Both the position numbers and the translations under genes were made by a program. A model generated the notes under the pieces. That model worked only from the letters and a program-made list of their open reading frames with translations. It made no database searches and was not told the DNA's origin. This document shows, piece by piece, positions 1-8,041 of a stretch of DNA of 64,000 nt. Positions within the stretch are counted from its first letter, which is position 1, and each line of letters begins with the position of its first letter. The stretch is from Planctomycetaceae bacterium (GTDB lineage Bacteria; Planctomycetota; Planctomycetia; Pirellulales; Pirellulaceae): positions 60,761 to 124,760 of the forward strand of contig JAHEBQ010000014.1 in assembly GCA_024642205.1 (NCBI GenBank), in the 5' to 3' direction.

Positions 1-2
1 CT

Positions 3-293
3 GCCGGAAACGGCGTTACGATAACCCGCCGAAGCCTGCGATCTGCGGTTCGACCAAGTTTTTCGGCACCGCAAATGAGTGGAGCACAGGTGTCCACCCG
101 GTTCGGCAACCATTTTGTGCTCCAACCCGGGGCTCAATCTCAACCGGGCAGTTACTCGATTGACATTCGGGATCGAACAGCGTTTCTCAATGGCTCGGTC
201 AGCACGTTGGCGGAAAGCGAGCGATTGGTCCGACAATTGCGTTTGGAACCCGGGGTTTACAAGGTGGTCAATCAGCTGCAGATCTCCAAATAG
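3..293 (+). CDS. BON-domain protein, 5' end outside the window
   Basis: The frame is open from the first bases of the window to the TAG at 291-293. An internal ATG lies at 75, but coding before it is uninterrupted, so I read this as the 3' end of a longer gene. The last ~45 residues (IDIRDRTAFLNGSV, ESERLVRQL, GVYKVVNQL) match the BON fold, a small alpha/beta domain found in periplasmic or envelope proteins that bind membranes or other proteins. The typical pattern of a strand, a Gly-Xaa-Val turn, a helix and a final Val-Xaa-Asn strand is present. The natural N-terminus and any other domains cannot be seen. tsaD converges on it from the minus strand, 7 bases beyond the stop. Confidence 0.6.
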   Translation, partial: AGNGVTITRRSLRSAVRPSFSAPQMSGAQVSTRFGNHFVLQPGAQSQPGSYSIDIRDRTAFLNGSVSTLAESERLVRQLRLEPGVYKVVNQLQISK

Positions 294-300
294 CGTCAAC

Positions 301-1320
301 TTAATGACGAACAAGTCCGGGTTTGATGTCCAATTCGAGCGTTTCGAACAACCCGGCTTTGTATCTTTCAATCGCTATCGCACCCATAACAGCGTTGTCG
401 GTGCAATACTTCAGCGGCGCGATAAACAGCGAAACCTGTTTCTCGTCGCACCGTTGTTGGAGCTTGGCCCGTAGCAGTTGATTTGCTGCGACACCCCCTC
501 CAACACAGAGGTTTGTGAGGTTGGTTTGTTCAATTGCCTGAAGTGACTTGGAAACCAGGCAATCGACGACAGCCTGTTGAAAGCTGGCACTCAGGTCTGC
601 GATTTGCTGGTCACTCAATTCGATATTGGAAACATCGCCACTTCCGGGTCCACCGATCGCGTATCGAACCGCGGTTTTTAGACCGCTGAAACTAAAATCC
701 AGGCGGTCTTCGTGGATAAAACTTCGGGGAAATCGATAGGCTCCCGGGTCGCCTGCAATCGCTGCTTTGGAGATCGAGGGACCGCCGGGGTAGGAAAGGC
801 CGAGCATGCTGGCAACTTTATCGAAAGCTTCGCCCGCTGCATCATCAATCGTGCCGCCCAAGTAGCACGAAGTCAATGCATCGCGATAACTGTACAGATG
901 GGTATGTCCACCACTGACGATTAGTCCAACGCACGGGAAAACAGGTGATGGCGACTCCAGTTGGCAGGCATAAACGTGGGCGTGAAGGTGATTGATGGCG
1001 ATCAAGGGGAGGTCGTAAGCCAGGCAGAGTGCTTTCGCCGCCACCAAACCCACAAGGAGCGAGCCGGATAGCCCGGGGGTATTGGCCACGGCAATGGCAT
1101 CCAGATCGGACAGTTGCACCCCAGATTTATTGAGTGTCTCATCAATGACTGGCAAGATCCGCTGGACGTGCGCACGGGCGGCGATTTCGGGAACGACGCC
1201 GCTGAATTTCTGGTGAAGTTGTTCCTGAGACGAGACGACGCTGCCCAAAACCTGCAAATCATCGGTAACGACGGCCGCGGCCGTTTCGTCGCAAGTTGTC
1301 TCGATACATAGAATTTTCAT
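301..1320 (-). CDS. tsaD: tRNA N6-adenosine threonylcarbamoyltransferase TsaD
   Basis: This is the universal enzyme that moves the threonylcarbamoyl group from TC-AMP to A37 of ANN-decoding tRNAs, acting in the cytoplasm with TsaB and TsaE. The protein has 339 residues, the normal bacterial length. It starts with the family hallmark MKILCIETTCDET. The metal ligands H111 and H115 sit in NHLHAH, the third ligand is D308 in CTDNA, and the Gly-rich GGGVAAN loop belongs to the ASKHA fold. No other tsa gene lies nearby. It faces away from the secretin-like gene, with about 246 bases between the two start codons. The identification is firm. Confidence 0.97.
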   Translation of the reverse strand: MKILCIETTCDETAAAVVTDDLQVLGSVVSSQEQLHQKFSGVVPEIAARAHVQRILPVIDETLNKSGVQLSDLDAIAVANTPGLSGSLLVGLVAAKALCLAYDLPLIAINHLHAHVYACQLESPSPVFPCVGLIVSGGHTHLYSYRDALTSCYLGGTIDDAAGEAFDKVASMLGLSYPGGPSISKAAIAGDPGAYRFPRSFIHEDRLDFSFSGLKTAVRYAIGGPGSGDVSNIELSDQQIADLSASFQQAVVDCLVSKSLQAIEQTNLTNLCVGGGVAANQLLRAKLQQRCDEKQVSLFIAPLKYCTDNAVMGAIAIERYKAGLFETLELDIKPGLVRH

Positions 1321-1505
1321 GATTGGATTTGGCCGATTGTCGAAACATTCGCTGGATTTGTGAGTTTAATCATATTGTCGGGGGAAACGGGTGCTGAATC
1401 CTGACGGGTTTGGGTTTTCCTTTGATTTTGTCGTGTTAAGCCGATTATCCGGCCGTTGGATCCAGTTCTTGAACCGCCTACTCTCGAATCCGTAGTTTTC
1501 CCGCT

Positions 1506-1529
1506 AACCCCAAGCAATACTGGGGTTTT
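1506..1529 (+). promoter_or_regulatory. terminator-like hairpin in the leader of the secretin_N gene
   Basis: AACCCCA (1506-1512) and TGGGGTT (1521-1527) pair around an 8-base loop and are followed by two more T residues. The element ends about 37 bases before the ATG at 1567. It could be an attenuator, or the end of an upstream transcript. The T tract is short, so the call is weak. Confidence 0.3.
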
Positions 1530-1566
1530 AATCCAAATCAGGCCATTTACGAGCAGATTCTTAATC

Positions 1567-4548
1567 ATGAAGAACTTCTTCTTTTCAACGCTTGCCATCG
1601 TTTGCCTTTTTGCTGCATTCGGCGACCACAGCTTTGGTGTCCAAGTGGACGCTCCCAAGGTGACATCGCCGGAGGCAACCGCGAAAGTGGCCGACAAAAC
1701 AGCCAATCAAGACAAGAAGATCCGTTTCACATTTCAAGAACAGGATTGGCAGGACGTGATTCCCTGGTTTGCTGAACAGGCGGGGTATTCCTTGCAGCCG
1801 ATTGCCGACTGGCCAGAGGGAACGTTTACACTCAAAGACGATTCCGACTATACCGTTCTCGAGGCACTCGACCAGTTGAATCACGCTTTGTTGATTCGTC
1901 CCGAACCTTTTACGCTGATTCGTAACCGTGACATGCTCGTATTGTGGAAGACTCGTGACGCGAATTTTCCGAACGATTTGATAGAGACGGTCAAAGTAGA
2001 GGATCTCGACAAACGTGGTAAATATGAAACCGTCAGCTGCATTTTTGATGTCGGCGACCTGAACGTGGAGGATATGTATGAGCAGCTGCGTCCCATGATC
2101 AGCGACGTTCATCGGAATTACTTCGTCGCATTTCCTGCCGCCAATCAGTTGCATATTCGTGAGACGGGCGGACAACTTCGTGACATCCGGGATTTGCTCA
2201 AAGCGTCTCAAAACCGAATCGCGGGTGACGAGATCCAGATCAAGCCCTACCGCTTGAAGCATCAGGATTCCGAATCGTTCCTGTTGTTAGCCAGGCCATT
2301 ACTGGGGATGGGTGAAGATCAGAACGCTCGTCCTGACAACAACCTTTCGATCTCGGTGGATCCGTTCGGTGATCGAATGTTCGTCCGTGGCACGGAAAAA
2401 ATGCTGTCGGAATTCGACAAAGTCGCCTTGATGGTTGATGCCGCACCAGAACCTGTCAGCGGTGATACGGTCCTTTCTGAACCCTATCTCAAGACGTATT
2501 CGGTTTTCACTGACCCCAAGCTGGCCTTGAATATCCTCGATACGATGCTTGAGGGGCTTGATGTCAAAATGGACCAGGATGAAATCACCGGTACGATTTC
2601 GGTTTTGGCAAGAACCGACGTTCACCAGAAGGTCAGGAATTACCTTGACGCGCTCGCGGAAGTCGATAGCGAAGATTTCGCCATAATTACTTTGCGTCAA
2701 CGAGATCCTGCGGAAGTGATTGTGATTCTCCAAAACATGTTTCGACAGACATCGGAAGATTCTGCTACCGGGCCGGTGATGATGGCCCAGTCGGAACTCA
2801 ACCAGATCCTCGTCCGGGGAACGCCTCAAGAAGTCGCGACGGTCAAGAAAATGGTAATGACCTTGGATGAAAACGCCACCATTCCGGTGACCGGGCCCAG
2901 GACAGGACACCGGATGATCGACATGAGTGAAAGTGATCAACAGGAGATCATGCCAATCCTCGAAGATTTGCTGTACACCAAAGGACGCAACAATCCCCTC
3001 AATATCGTGATGCCGGAAGATCGCAAAGATATTCGATCCCGGATCCGTACGGGACCTCCCGAAAGCACGCCATCGTTATTGGAGATTCCAGAGTCAAGTA
3101 AACGTCAGCCGTTGCTTAACACCCGGCCCAGAAACGACAAAACCAGCCAATTGCGTTCCACGGTGTACGAATCAATGGTTGTTGTGTCTTCGGCATTGGG
3201 AATTAACCCGCTTGCGTTTTCGAGTTTCCTGTTACCCCGGCAGGACAAAGTTGGAAGTACCAGTGATGAGGTGGCGCGCAACCAGAAAAAAGGTGACTAT
3301 CGGCCTGCTCAACAGATGCCATCGATTCCGGGTGCGCCGATTGAAGTTAGATTTACCCGATTTGGAATCGTCCTCGATTCACAGGATCTTGATGCACTGG
3401 ATGACTTGGAAGACGAGATTTATCGACGACTCGATGTGGAATCCACGGTGCAATTGCCTCAGTTTTTTCCGCTGAATTACCGTAGCGCGGACGAGATGCT
3501 TGCGTTTTTGGAAACCTATTATGGAATGGCCGACAGTGGTAGTGGAGGTGGTGGGGCCGGCGGAATGATGCAAGGCATGATGAACAACATGATGGGCGGC
3601 GGCGCCGGAGACTTGCTGGGTGGATTGCTGGGTGGTTCCAGTAGCAGCGAAGAAGGTGCAATGCTCGAAGGTGATGTTCAGTTCGGTGTCGATATGCCAT
3701 TCAATATGGTCTACGTTCGCGGTGCTACTGGCAACGACATTGAGGAGATTGCGGCCCTGATCGATACCCTGGACCAGCCTGAGCCTCCCCACAATCCGGA
3801 ATTGATCGGCGATTTTTATACGATCGACGTAATTCATCGGGATCCCAAAGAACTGAAGGAGATCATCGAAACTGATATGGCTGATTTGCTCGACACCGGT
3901 GACAAATCCCAGGGAGGAGCAGCCCAAAATCAGGAAGCGGCCCAGATGATGAAAATGATGCAGCAACTGGCAGGCGGAGGTGGCGGCAGACGGGGTGGCA
4001 GCTCGACGGACTACGAAAAAAGCAAACCCAAGGCAAAACTTGGCGTCGATCCTACGACCAGTAAATTGCTCGTCACCGGTCCCAAGAGCATCTATCTTCA
4101 AGTTCTCAAACGTGTTACCGAGTTGGATAAGGCCGACCTGAGCATTCCTCCGGTCTATGAGTTGATGACCGACGTCGGGGATATTGACCGACAGATTCAA
4201 ACACTGCGGGCCATGTTTGGTGACAAGATCGAAGTCATTGACAAAACAAGCGGAGAAACGGTTGCTGCCAATGGCACCAGTTCCGGTGATCCGAAACCAC
4301 CTTCCACGACCAACGATGCGGCCGAAAAAGCCAGGGCCGATGCAATCAAGACCTTTATGACGAACGCAGCTCGAGCCCAGTCAGTTGGCCAGCCGAGTTC
4401 GCGAGGCGGAAGTTCGCGAGGCGGAAGTTCTCGTGGTGGTGGGCCGGGGGGCGGCAGTTCTCGCGGCAGCAGCGGAAGTTCCAGAGGTGGGGGTGGATTT
4501 GGCGGTGGAAGTTTTGGCGGCGGCGGTGGTGGCGGACGAGGGGGCTAA
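1567..4548 (+). CDS. exported secretin_N-repeat protein with Gly-rich inserts and tail
   Basis: The frame is open from 1456, but the ATG at 1567 gives a clean signal peptide (MKNFFFSTLAIVCLFAAFG) and I take it as the start, giving 993 residues. The mature part is a chain of domains like the N1/N2 repeats of type II and III secretion secretins, each about 65 residues with an ending such as NQLHIRETG, NQILVRGTP, FNMVYVRGA or SKLLVTGPK. I count about six units, spread over roughly residues 130-880. Two Gly/Met- or Gly/Gln-rich inserts (about residues 660-695 and 785-820) interrupt them, and the protein ends in an RGGSS-type Gly/Ser/Arg tail. I see no C-terminal secretin channel domain. By analogy it may form a periplasmic ring or scaffold. 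No secretion ATPase or pilin gene adjoins it. Confidence 0.75.
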   Translation: MKNFFFSTLAIVCLFAAFGDHSFGVQVDAPKVTSPEATAKVADKTANQDKKIRFTFQEQDWQDVIPWFAEQAGYSLQPIADWPEGTFTLKDDSDYTVLEALDQLNHALLIRPEPFTLIRNRDMLVLWKTRDANFPNDLIETVKVEDLDKRGKYETVSCIFDVGDLNVEDMYEQLRPMISDVHRNYFVAFPAANQLHIRETGGQLRDIRDLLKASQNRIAGDEIQIKPYRLKHQDSESFLLLARPLLGMGEDQNARPDNNLSISVDPFGDRMFVRGTEKMLSEFDKVALMVDAAPEPVSGDTVLSEPYLKTYSVFTDPKLALNILDTMLEGLDVKMDQDEITGTISVLARTDVHQKVRNYLDALAEVDSEDFAIITLRQRDPAEVIVILQNMFRQTSEDSATGPVMMAQSELNQILVRGTPQEVATVKKMVMTLDENATIPVTGPRTGHRMIDMSESDQQEIMPILEDLLYTKGRNNPLNIVMPEDRKDIRSRIRTGPPESTPSLLEIPESSKRQPLLNTRPRNDKTSQLRSTVYESMVVVSSALGINPLAFSSFLLPRQDKVGSTSDEVARNQKKGDYRPAQQMPSIPGAPIEVRFTRFGIVLDSQDLDALDDLEDEIYRRLDVESTVQLPQFFPLNYRSADEMLAFLETYYGMADSGSGGGGAGGMMQGMMNNMMGGGAGDLLGGLLGGSSSSEEGAMLEGDVQFGVDMPFNMVYVRGATGNDIEEIAALIDTLDQPEPPHNPELIGDFYTIDVIHRDPKELKEIIETDMADLLDTGDKSQGGAAQNQEAAQMMKMMQQLAGGGGGRRGGSSTDYEKSKPKAKLGVDPTTSKLLVTGPKSIYLQVLKRVTELDKADLSIPPVYELMTDVGDIDRQIQTLRAMFGDKIEVIDKTSGETVAANGTSSGDPKPPSTTNDAAEKARADAIKTFMTNAARAQSVGQPSSRGGSSRGGSSRGGGPGGGSSRGSSGSSRGGGGFGGGSFGGGGGGGRGG

Positions 4549-5028
4549 CGTCAAACGGCCACTGGTGGTGACGCTGCCCAGGGATAATGGCTACGAATGA
4601 CAAGTCTCCAGAATTTGTCGTAGAATCCGGGGGCTTGGTCGCGAGCGGAGTGTTTTCCGGTTCGATTATTGGCGGGGGAGTGATTTTTCTGGACTTTTGT
4701 CGTTTTTGTGCAGTTTTGGCAAAATGTCGGGATCCATTTTGGTTTGTTTTCGTACATCCAAATGGGAAATATCCAGTTTGAAAATGCATGAACACAATTC
4801 TGTCGTTGGAATGACGACAGGCACTCACTTTCGATTGTAAGGAAATTTGCCGGGAGTCGTCTCTGTTTCACCGAAACAGGTACAAACAATTACAGGCACC
4901 ATCACTATTACGCCTGGTTTTGTATTTCCGGGACGCCAATGATTCTGGTTTAACAAATGGCGGGTTAACCGGTTATCGAAGGCTCAACTTAATTCGCTTT
5001 GGACTCAGCACCGAAACCGAGGAATACA
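4549..5028. other. intergenic region, secretin_N gene to Crp/Fnr gene
   Basis: This is 480 bases without a convincing gene. The short frames lack family features and overlap on both strands. It is T-rich towards the right and must hold the promoter for the Crp/Fnr gene. The only structured element I noticed is TTAACCGGTTA near 4965. I saw no terminator with a proper stem and T tract. Confidence 0.5.
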
Positions 5029-5781
5029 ATGGCTGACAGCTTTTGGTACATCAAAAATTGCAATCTTTTTTCTCAATTATCCGCATCCGATATTGCCGAA
5101 TTGGAATCTCAATCCAGGATGCGAAAACTCAAGCGGGGTGAGCCGGTCTATCTACCAAATGAGCAGGCTGACGGTGTCATCCTGGTGGCCCAGGGTCGAG
5201 TCAAGATTTGTCATGCGACTCCCGATGGCAAACAATCCATTCTGGGATTTATCGATTCCGGTGAGATTTTTGGCGAGCTTTCATTACTCGGAAGCGAGCG
5301 ACGTGATGAGTACGTTGAGACGACCGAAAAAACAACTCTGGTTTTGCTCCCCAAGCAGGCAGTGCAGCATGTGATTCGCAAATATCCTGACATTGTGCTG
5401 GGCGTAACCAAACTGATTGGTAACCGGAGACAACGGGTCGAAAAACGGCTTCGGAATCTGCTGTTTCGCTCCAACCGGGAACGAGTGATCCATTTACTGC
5501 TCGAGCTTTGCGAAAAATACGGGCAAACGACCGAGGACGGCGTTGCTTTGAACATTCGCCTCTCACACCAGGAAATGGCCTGTATCATTGGGAGTACGCG
5601 AGAGACAGTGACGGTGGTATTGGGCCATCTCCAGAAAGAAGAATTGCTCAAAATTTCTCGCCGGCGGGTTATCATCACCAACCTCGACAAACTCGCATCG
5701 GAAGTCAACGAAGTGGCTCCTCGACTTTTCGAGCCGGCCGTCAATCGAACTCATTTTGTGCCCCGTCTCACCGGCCAGTAA
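5029..5781 (+). CDS. Crp/Fnr family transcriptional regulator
   Basis: A cytoplasmic DNA-binding regulator of 250 residues. A TTG at 4999 would add ten residues, but the ATG at 5029 follows a good ribosome site (GAGGA, about 5 bases upstream), so I use it. The N-terminal half is a cyclic-nucleotide-binding-type beta barrel, with GEIFGELSLLGSERR as the phosphate-binding-cassette region. The C-terminal half is a Crp-type winged helix with the recognition segment MACIIGSTRETVTVVLGHL. The usual cAMP-contacting Arg-Ser pair after the cassette is not obvious, and there is no N-terminal Cys cluster like that of Fnr, so the effector is unknown. No target can be deduced from its neighbours. Confidence 0.9.
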   Translation: MADSFWYIKNCNLFSQLSASDIAELESQSRMRKLKRGEPVYLPNEQADGVILVAQGRVKICHATPDGKQSILGFIDSGEIFGELSLLGSERRDEYVETTEKTTLVLLPKQAVQHVIRKYPDIVLGVTKLIGNRRQRVEKRLRNLLFRSNRERVIHLLLELCEKYGQTTEDGVALNIRLSHQEMACIIGSTRETVTVVLGHLQKEELLKISRRRVIITNLDKLASEVNEVAPRLFEPAVNRTHFVPRLTGQ

Positions 5782-5929
5782 GCCCGGTTGAATGAGAATA
5801 CTGTTTTTTTTGGCAGATCGATATTGGTGTAACCTGCCATACAGCGGACCGTCATTGCTTGAAACAGAATGGCGTCGTTGAGTTTTGGGGTTCACGCATT
5901 GAATCCCGTTCGATCTAATCTGTGCACCG

Positions 5930-6364
5930 ATGAAAAACAGAAAAAGTTGCCACGACGATTGGGATCCTTGTCATCCCGGGTTAATCCACGAAGCCGCGCA
6001 GGACTTGGCGGTCTCACGGCGTCGGTTGTTTCATATTCTGGCATCCGGTGCTGTGGTTGGCGTCGTTGGAGGCGTGGTGGCTGCCAGCTTGGTTTTGCCG
6101 GAGCTTCCGGATCGCAACCAGGAAAAGGCGCCGACGATGCCGGCCGGGATCGCCTGCATCACTGTCGTCGAGCATCTTTCCAGGTTTATAGCCGGCCAGA
6201 TATCCGAAGAGAATCTCAAGAAACGTATCGGATCCCATCTCATCAAGTGCGCGGGTTGTCGCCGGACCTACGATAGCATGCGCTGCAGCAAGAACTCGGG
6301 CTGTGGAACGCGCCCGGACAATGTGACCCTCAAACCGTCCAGCGTAAACCCACCCACACCATAA
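5930..6364 (+). CDS. membrane protein with anti-sigma-like zinc finger, orphan
   Basis: A predicted 144-residue protein with one membrane segment (about residues 35-57, a Val/Gly/Ala-rich stretch). After it, C76 is followed by the pattern H103-x3-C107-x2-C110, the arrangement of the zinc-binding anti-sigma (ZAS) finger. Here the finger follows the membrane segment instead of preceding it, and no ECF sigma factor gene adjoins. The N-terminal part is Cys/His-rich (CHDDWDPCHPG) and may bind metal as well. Start ATG at 5930, with a weak ribosome site. The role is unknown; a sigma-binding role is only an inference from the finger. Confidence 0.5.
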   Translation: MKNRKSCHDDWDPCHPGLIHEAAQDLAVSRRRLFHILASGAVVGVVGGVVAASLVLPELPDRNQEKAPTMPAGIACITVVEHLSRFIAGQISEENLKKRIGSHLIKCAGCRRTYDSMRCSKNSGCGTRPDNVTLKPSSVNPPTP

Positions 6365-6437
6365 TCGGTTGTTGGTGGTTCGTCTTTTTTCCCCGAGCGC
6401 CGGCAACGTGGTTCAACGGCCGCGTCGGCGTTTGACA

Positions 6438-6971
6438 CTAGATACTCTCGACATGAATTCCACGTTTGCGACGTTCCGAACGTCTTGCATCATCGATCAG
6501 GTTGGCAACTTGGTCGATGTTGGAAATTCCAGGCATCAACAAGTTTGGATGGCTGGTATCACTCGAGAGGAGTTGTATCGTACCGACGTTAAGAAGTGCC
6601 TGAATTGGACCCTGCCGGTAGCTGACATCGTCGATGTCAATCATTTCAATCCGATCCATTTGACGCAAAAATATTCCTTTTCGGTGTTTCAGACGCTGCG
6701 ATGTTATTTCATAGTGTCGGCTTAATTTGCGATATCCGGTAACTCCGATCAATCCAATCCAGATCAGCGCAATCAATGCCGTCATCGTCCACCAAACTGC
6801 CCTGTTTTCCTGAAGTGGTTGGATTTTCAGCACGGCAAACAGTATTGCTGCCGTCACGACCACGGCTCCAAAAAATGCTCCAAGCATGTTTTTGGAGGAG
6901 TAACCTCCCCGCCAGATGATACGCTCTGCATCGTTTTCGATTGGGTTTTTGTCGCCGAATGCAATCGCCAC
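6438..6971 (-). CDS. PH-domain (YdbT/bPH2-like) membrane protein
   Basis: A 177-residue protein. The first ~85 residues carry two membrane helices (about 30-50 and 61-80). A bacterial PH-like domain follows, with the signature RHYEITSQRLKHRKGIF and IEMIDIDDVSYRQGPIQ, then GTIQLLSS. This is the bPH2 family, whose members sit in the membrane. Their ligand is mostly unknown. It converges with the zinc-finger gene and has no obvious operon partner. Confidence 0.8.
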   Translation of the reverse strand: MAIAFGDKNPIENDAERIIWRGGYSSKNMLGAFFGAVVVTAAILFAVLKIQPLQENRAVWWTMTALIALIWIGLIGVTGYRKLSRHYEITSQRLKHRKGIFLRQMDRIEMIDIDDVSYRQGPIQALLNVGTIQLLSSDTSHPNLLMPGISNIDQVANLIDDARRSERRKRGIHVESI

Positions 6972-7320
6972 TTTAATTTCGAATCTTGAAAATTGGATGA
7001 ATCATGGTTGAATAGATGAGTCCTAACGGCAGTTTAACTGGAAATTAAAATGAATCGAGGGCAAATCAAAATCACCGCCATCGGTTTCAATCGGGGGTCT
7101 GCGTCACCGAAATCGACTTTTTGCGGGCAGATTTGCCCAAGGCCAACGAATATATTGAAATTCGGGTTTTGAAGTCGCTCTCGTCAAATTGAATCTGATA
7201 TCCGCTGGAGTTGTTGTTGAGCGGTTCAAATTTGGGTTATAGTGCGGTTGGCGATCTTTGAACGAACGACAGTGATTGGATGGCTGACCTGCCCTTCAAC
7301 CCCGATGATTCCGGTCCCAA
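6972..7320. other. intergenic region between PH-domain gene and nrdR
   Basis: 349 bases between two divergent genes, so promoters for both directions are expected. For nrdR a TTGTTG-N18-TATAGT pair at about 7213-7242 resembles a sigma-70 promoter. No NrdR-box-like palindrome was seen, and no gene fits here. Confidence 0.35.
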
Positions 7321-7812
7321 ATGAAGTGTCCTTACTGCCAAACTGATAATGACAAAGTGATTGATTCGCGTTCGGGGGAGGACGGTTTCGTTATTCGTCG
7401 TCGACGCATGTGTGTGAATTGTGAAAAACGATTTACCACTTACGAACGCGTTGCGGAATTGGAGATTCGAGTAGTCAAGAAGGATGGATCGCGCGAGCCG
7501 TTCCGGCCCGAAAAGATTCGCCGAGGATTGGAGCGTGCCTGTTGGAAACGTCCAATCGCGACGGACCGAGTTGAGCAGGTCGTTACCGAGATCATCCAGG
7601 GCGTATACATGTATGGCAAGTCGGAGTTGGCCAGCGAAGTCATCGGCGAAATGGTGATGGAAAAACTGGTCGAACTTGACGATGTGGCTTACATTCGATT
7701 TGCCAGTGTTTATCGGCAGTTCCGCGACATCCATGATTTCTTCGAAGAGGTCCGTCCAATTCTCGACAAGAACAACTTGCACTTTGATGGCGATTCGGGA
7801 TCGCTTGGATGA
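7321..7812 (+). CDS. nrdR: transcriptional repressor NrdR
   Basis: NrdR represses ribonucleotide reductase genes in response to the ATP/dATP balance. The 163-residue protein has the zinc ribbon C3-x2-C6 and C31-x2-C34 (MKCPYC; CVNC) with the conserved DSR and RRRRxC motifs. An ATP-cone domain follows at about residues 49-139 (KKDGSREPFRPEKIRRGL, ending at the FASVYRQF motif). It is the usual length with all motifs intact. No nrd gene lies in this window, so its targets must be elsewhere. Confidence 0.97.
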   Translation: MKCPYCQTDNDKVIDSRSGEDGFVIRRRRMCVNCEKRFTTYERVAELEIRVVKKDGSREPFRPEKIRRGLERACWKRPIATDRVEQVVTEIIQGVYMYGKSELASEVIGEMVMEKLVELDDVAYIRFASVYRQFRDIHDFFEEVRPILDKNNLHFDGDSGSLG

Positions 7813-8041
7813 CGGATTTAGAGCTTTCGTCAACTCGAATGTCTGCGAGCCGAACCCGGCTTCCGATATTTTCGCCTTAGCCATTAACGTGGCGCAGGGG
7901 AGATTTCGTTTCCCGTGCCGTCGGGTTTCTCGCGAGATGGACCGAGAGTTCAACGTTGACGAAAAAGTCTGATAAGCTGACAACCTGGTTGTCATTCACA
8001 AATTGGGTCCAACGACAAAACGCAACAGGACGAACGAGGTT

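Noticed and set aside
1585..2262. 225-codon frame on the minus strand inside the secretin_N gene
   Set aside because: It overlaps a well-supported exported protein, has no recognisable motif, and its composition is that of an antisense shadow.
4601..4700. tRNA-like T-arm sequence (GGTTCGATTATTGGC near 4660)
   Set aside because: No matching acceptor, D or anticodon stems could be built around it.
5803..5815. run of eight T after the Crp/Fnr gene as a terminator
   Set aside because: No stem of adequate length precedes the T run.
5869..6276. 135-codon plus-strand frame overlapping the zinc-finger gene
   Set aside because: Arg/Gly-rich with no family feature. The other frame has a membrane helix and an ordered Cys/His pattern.
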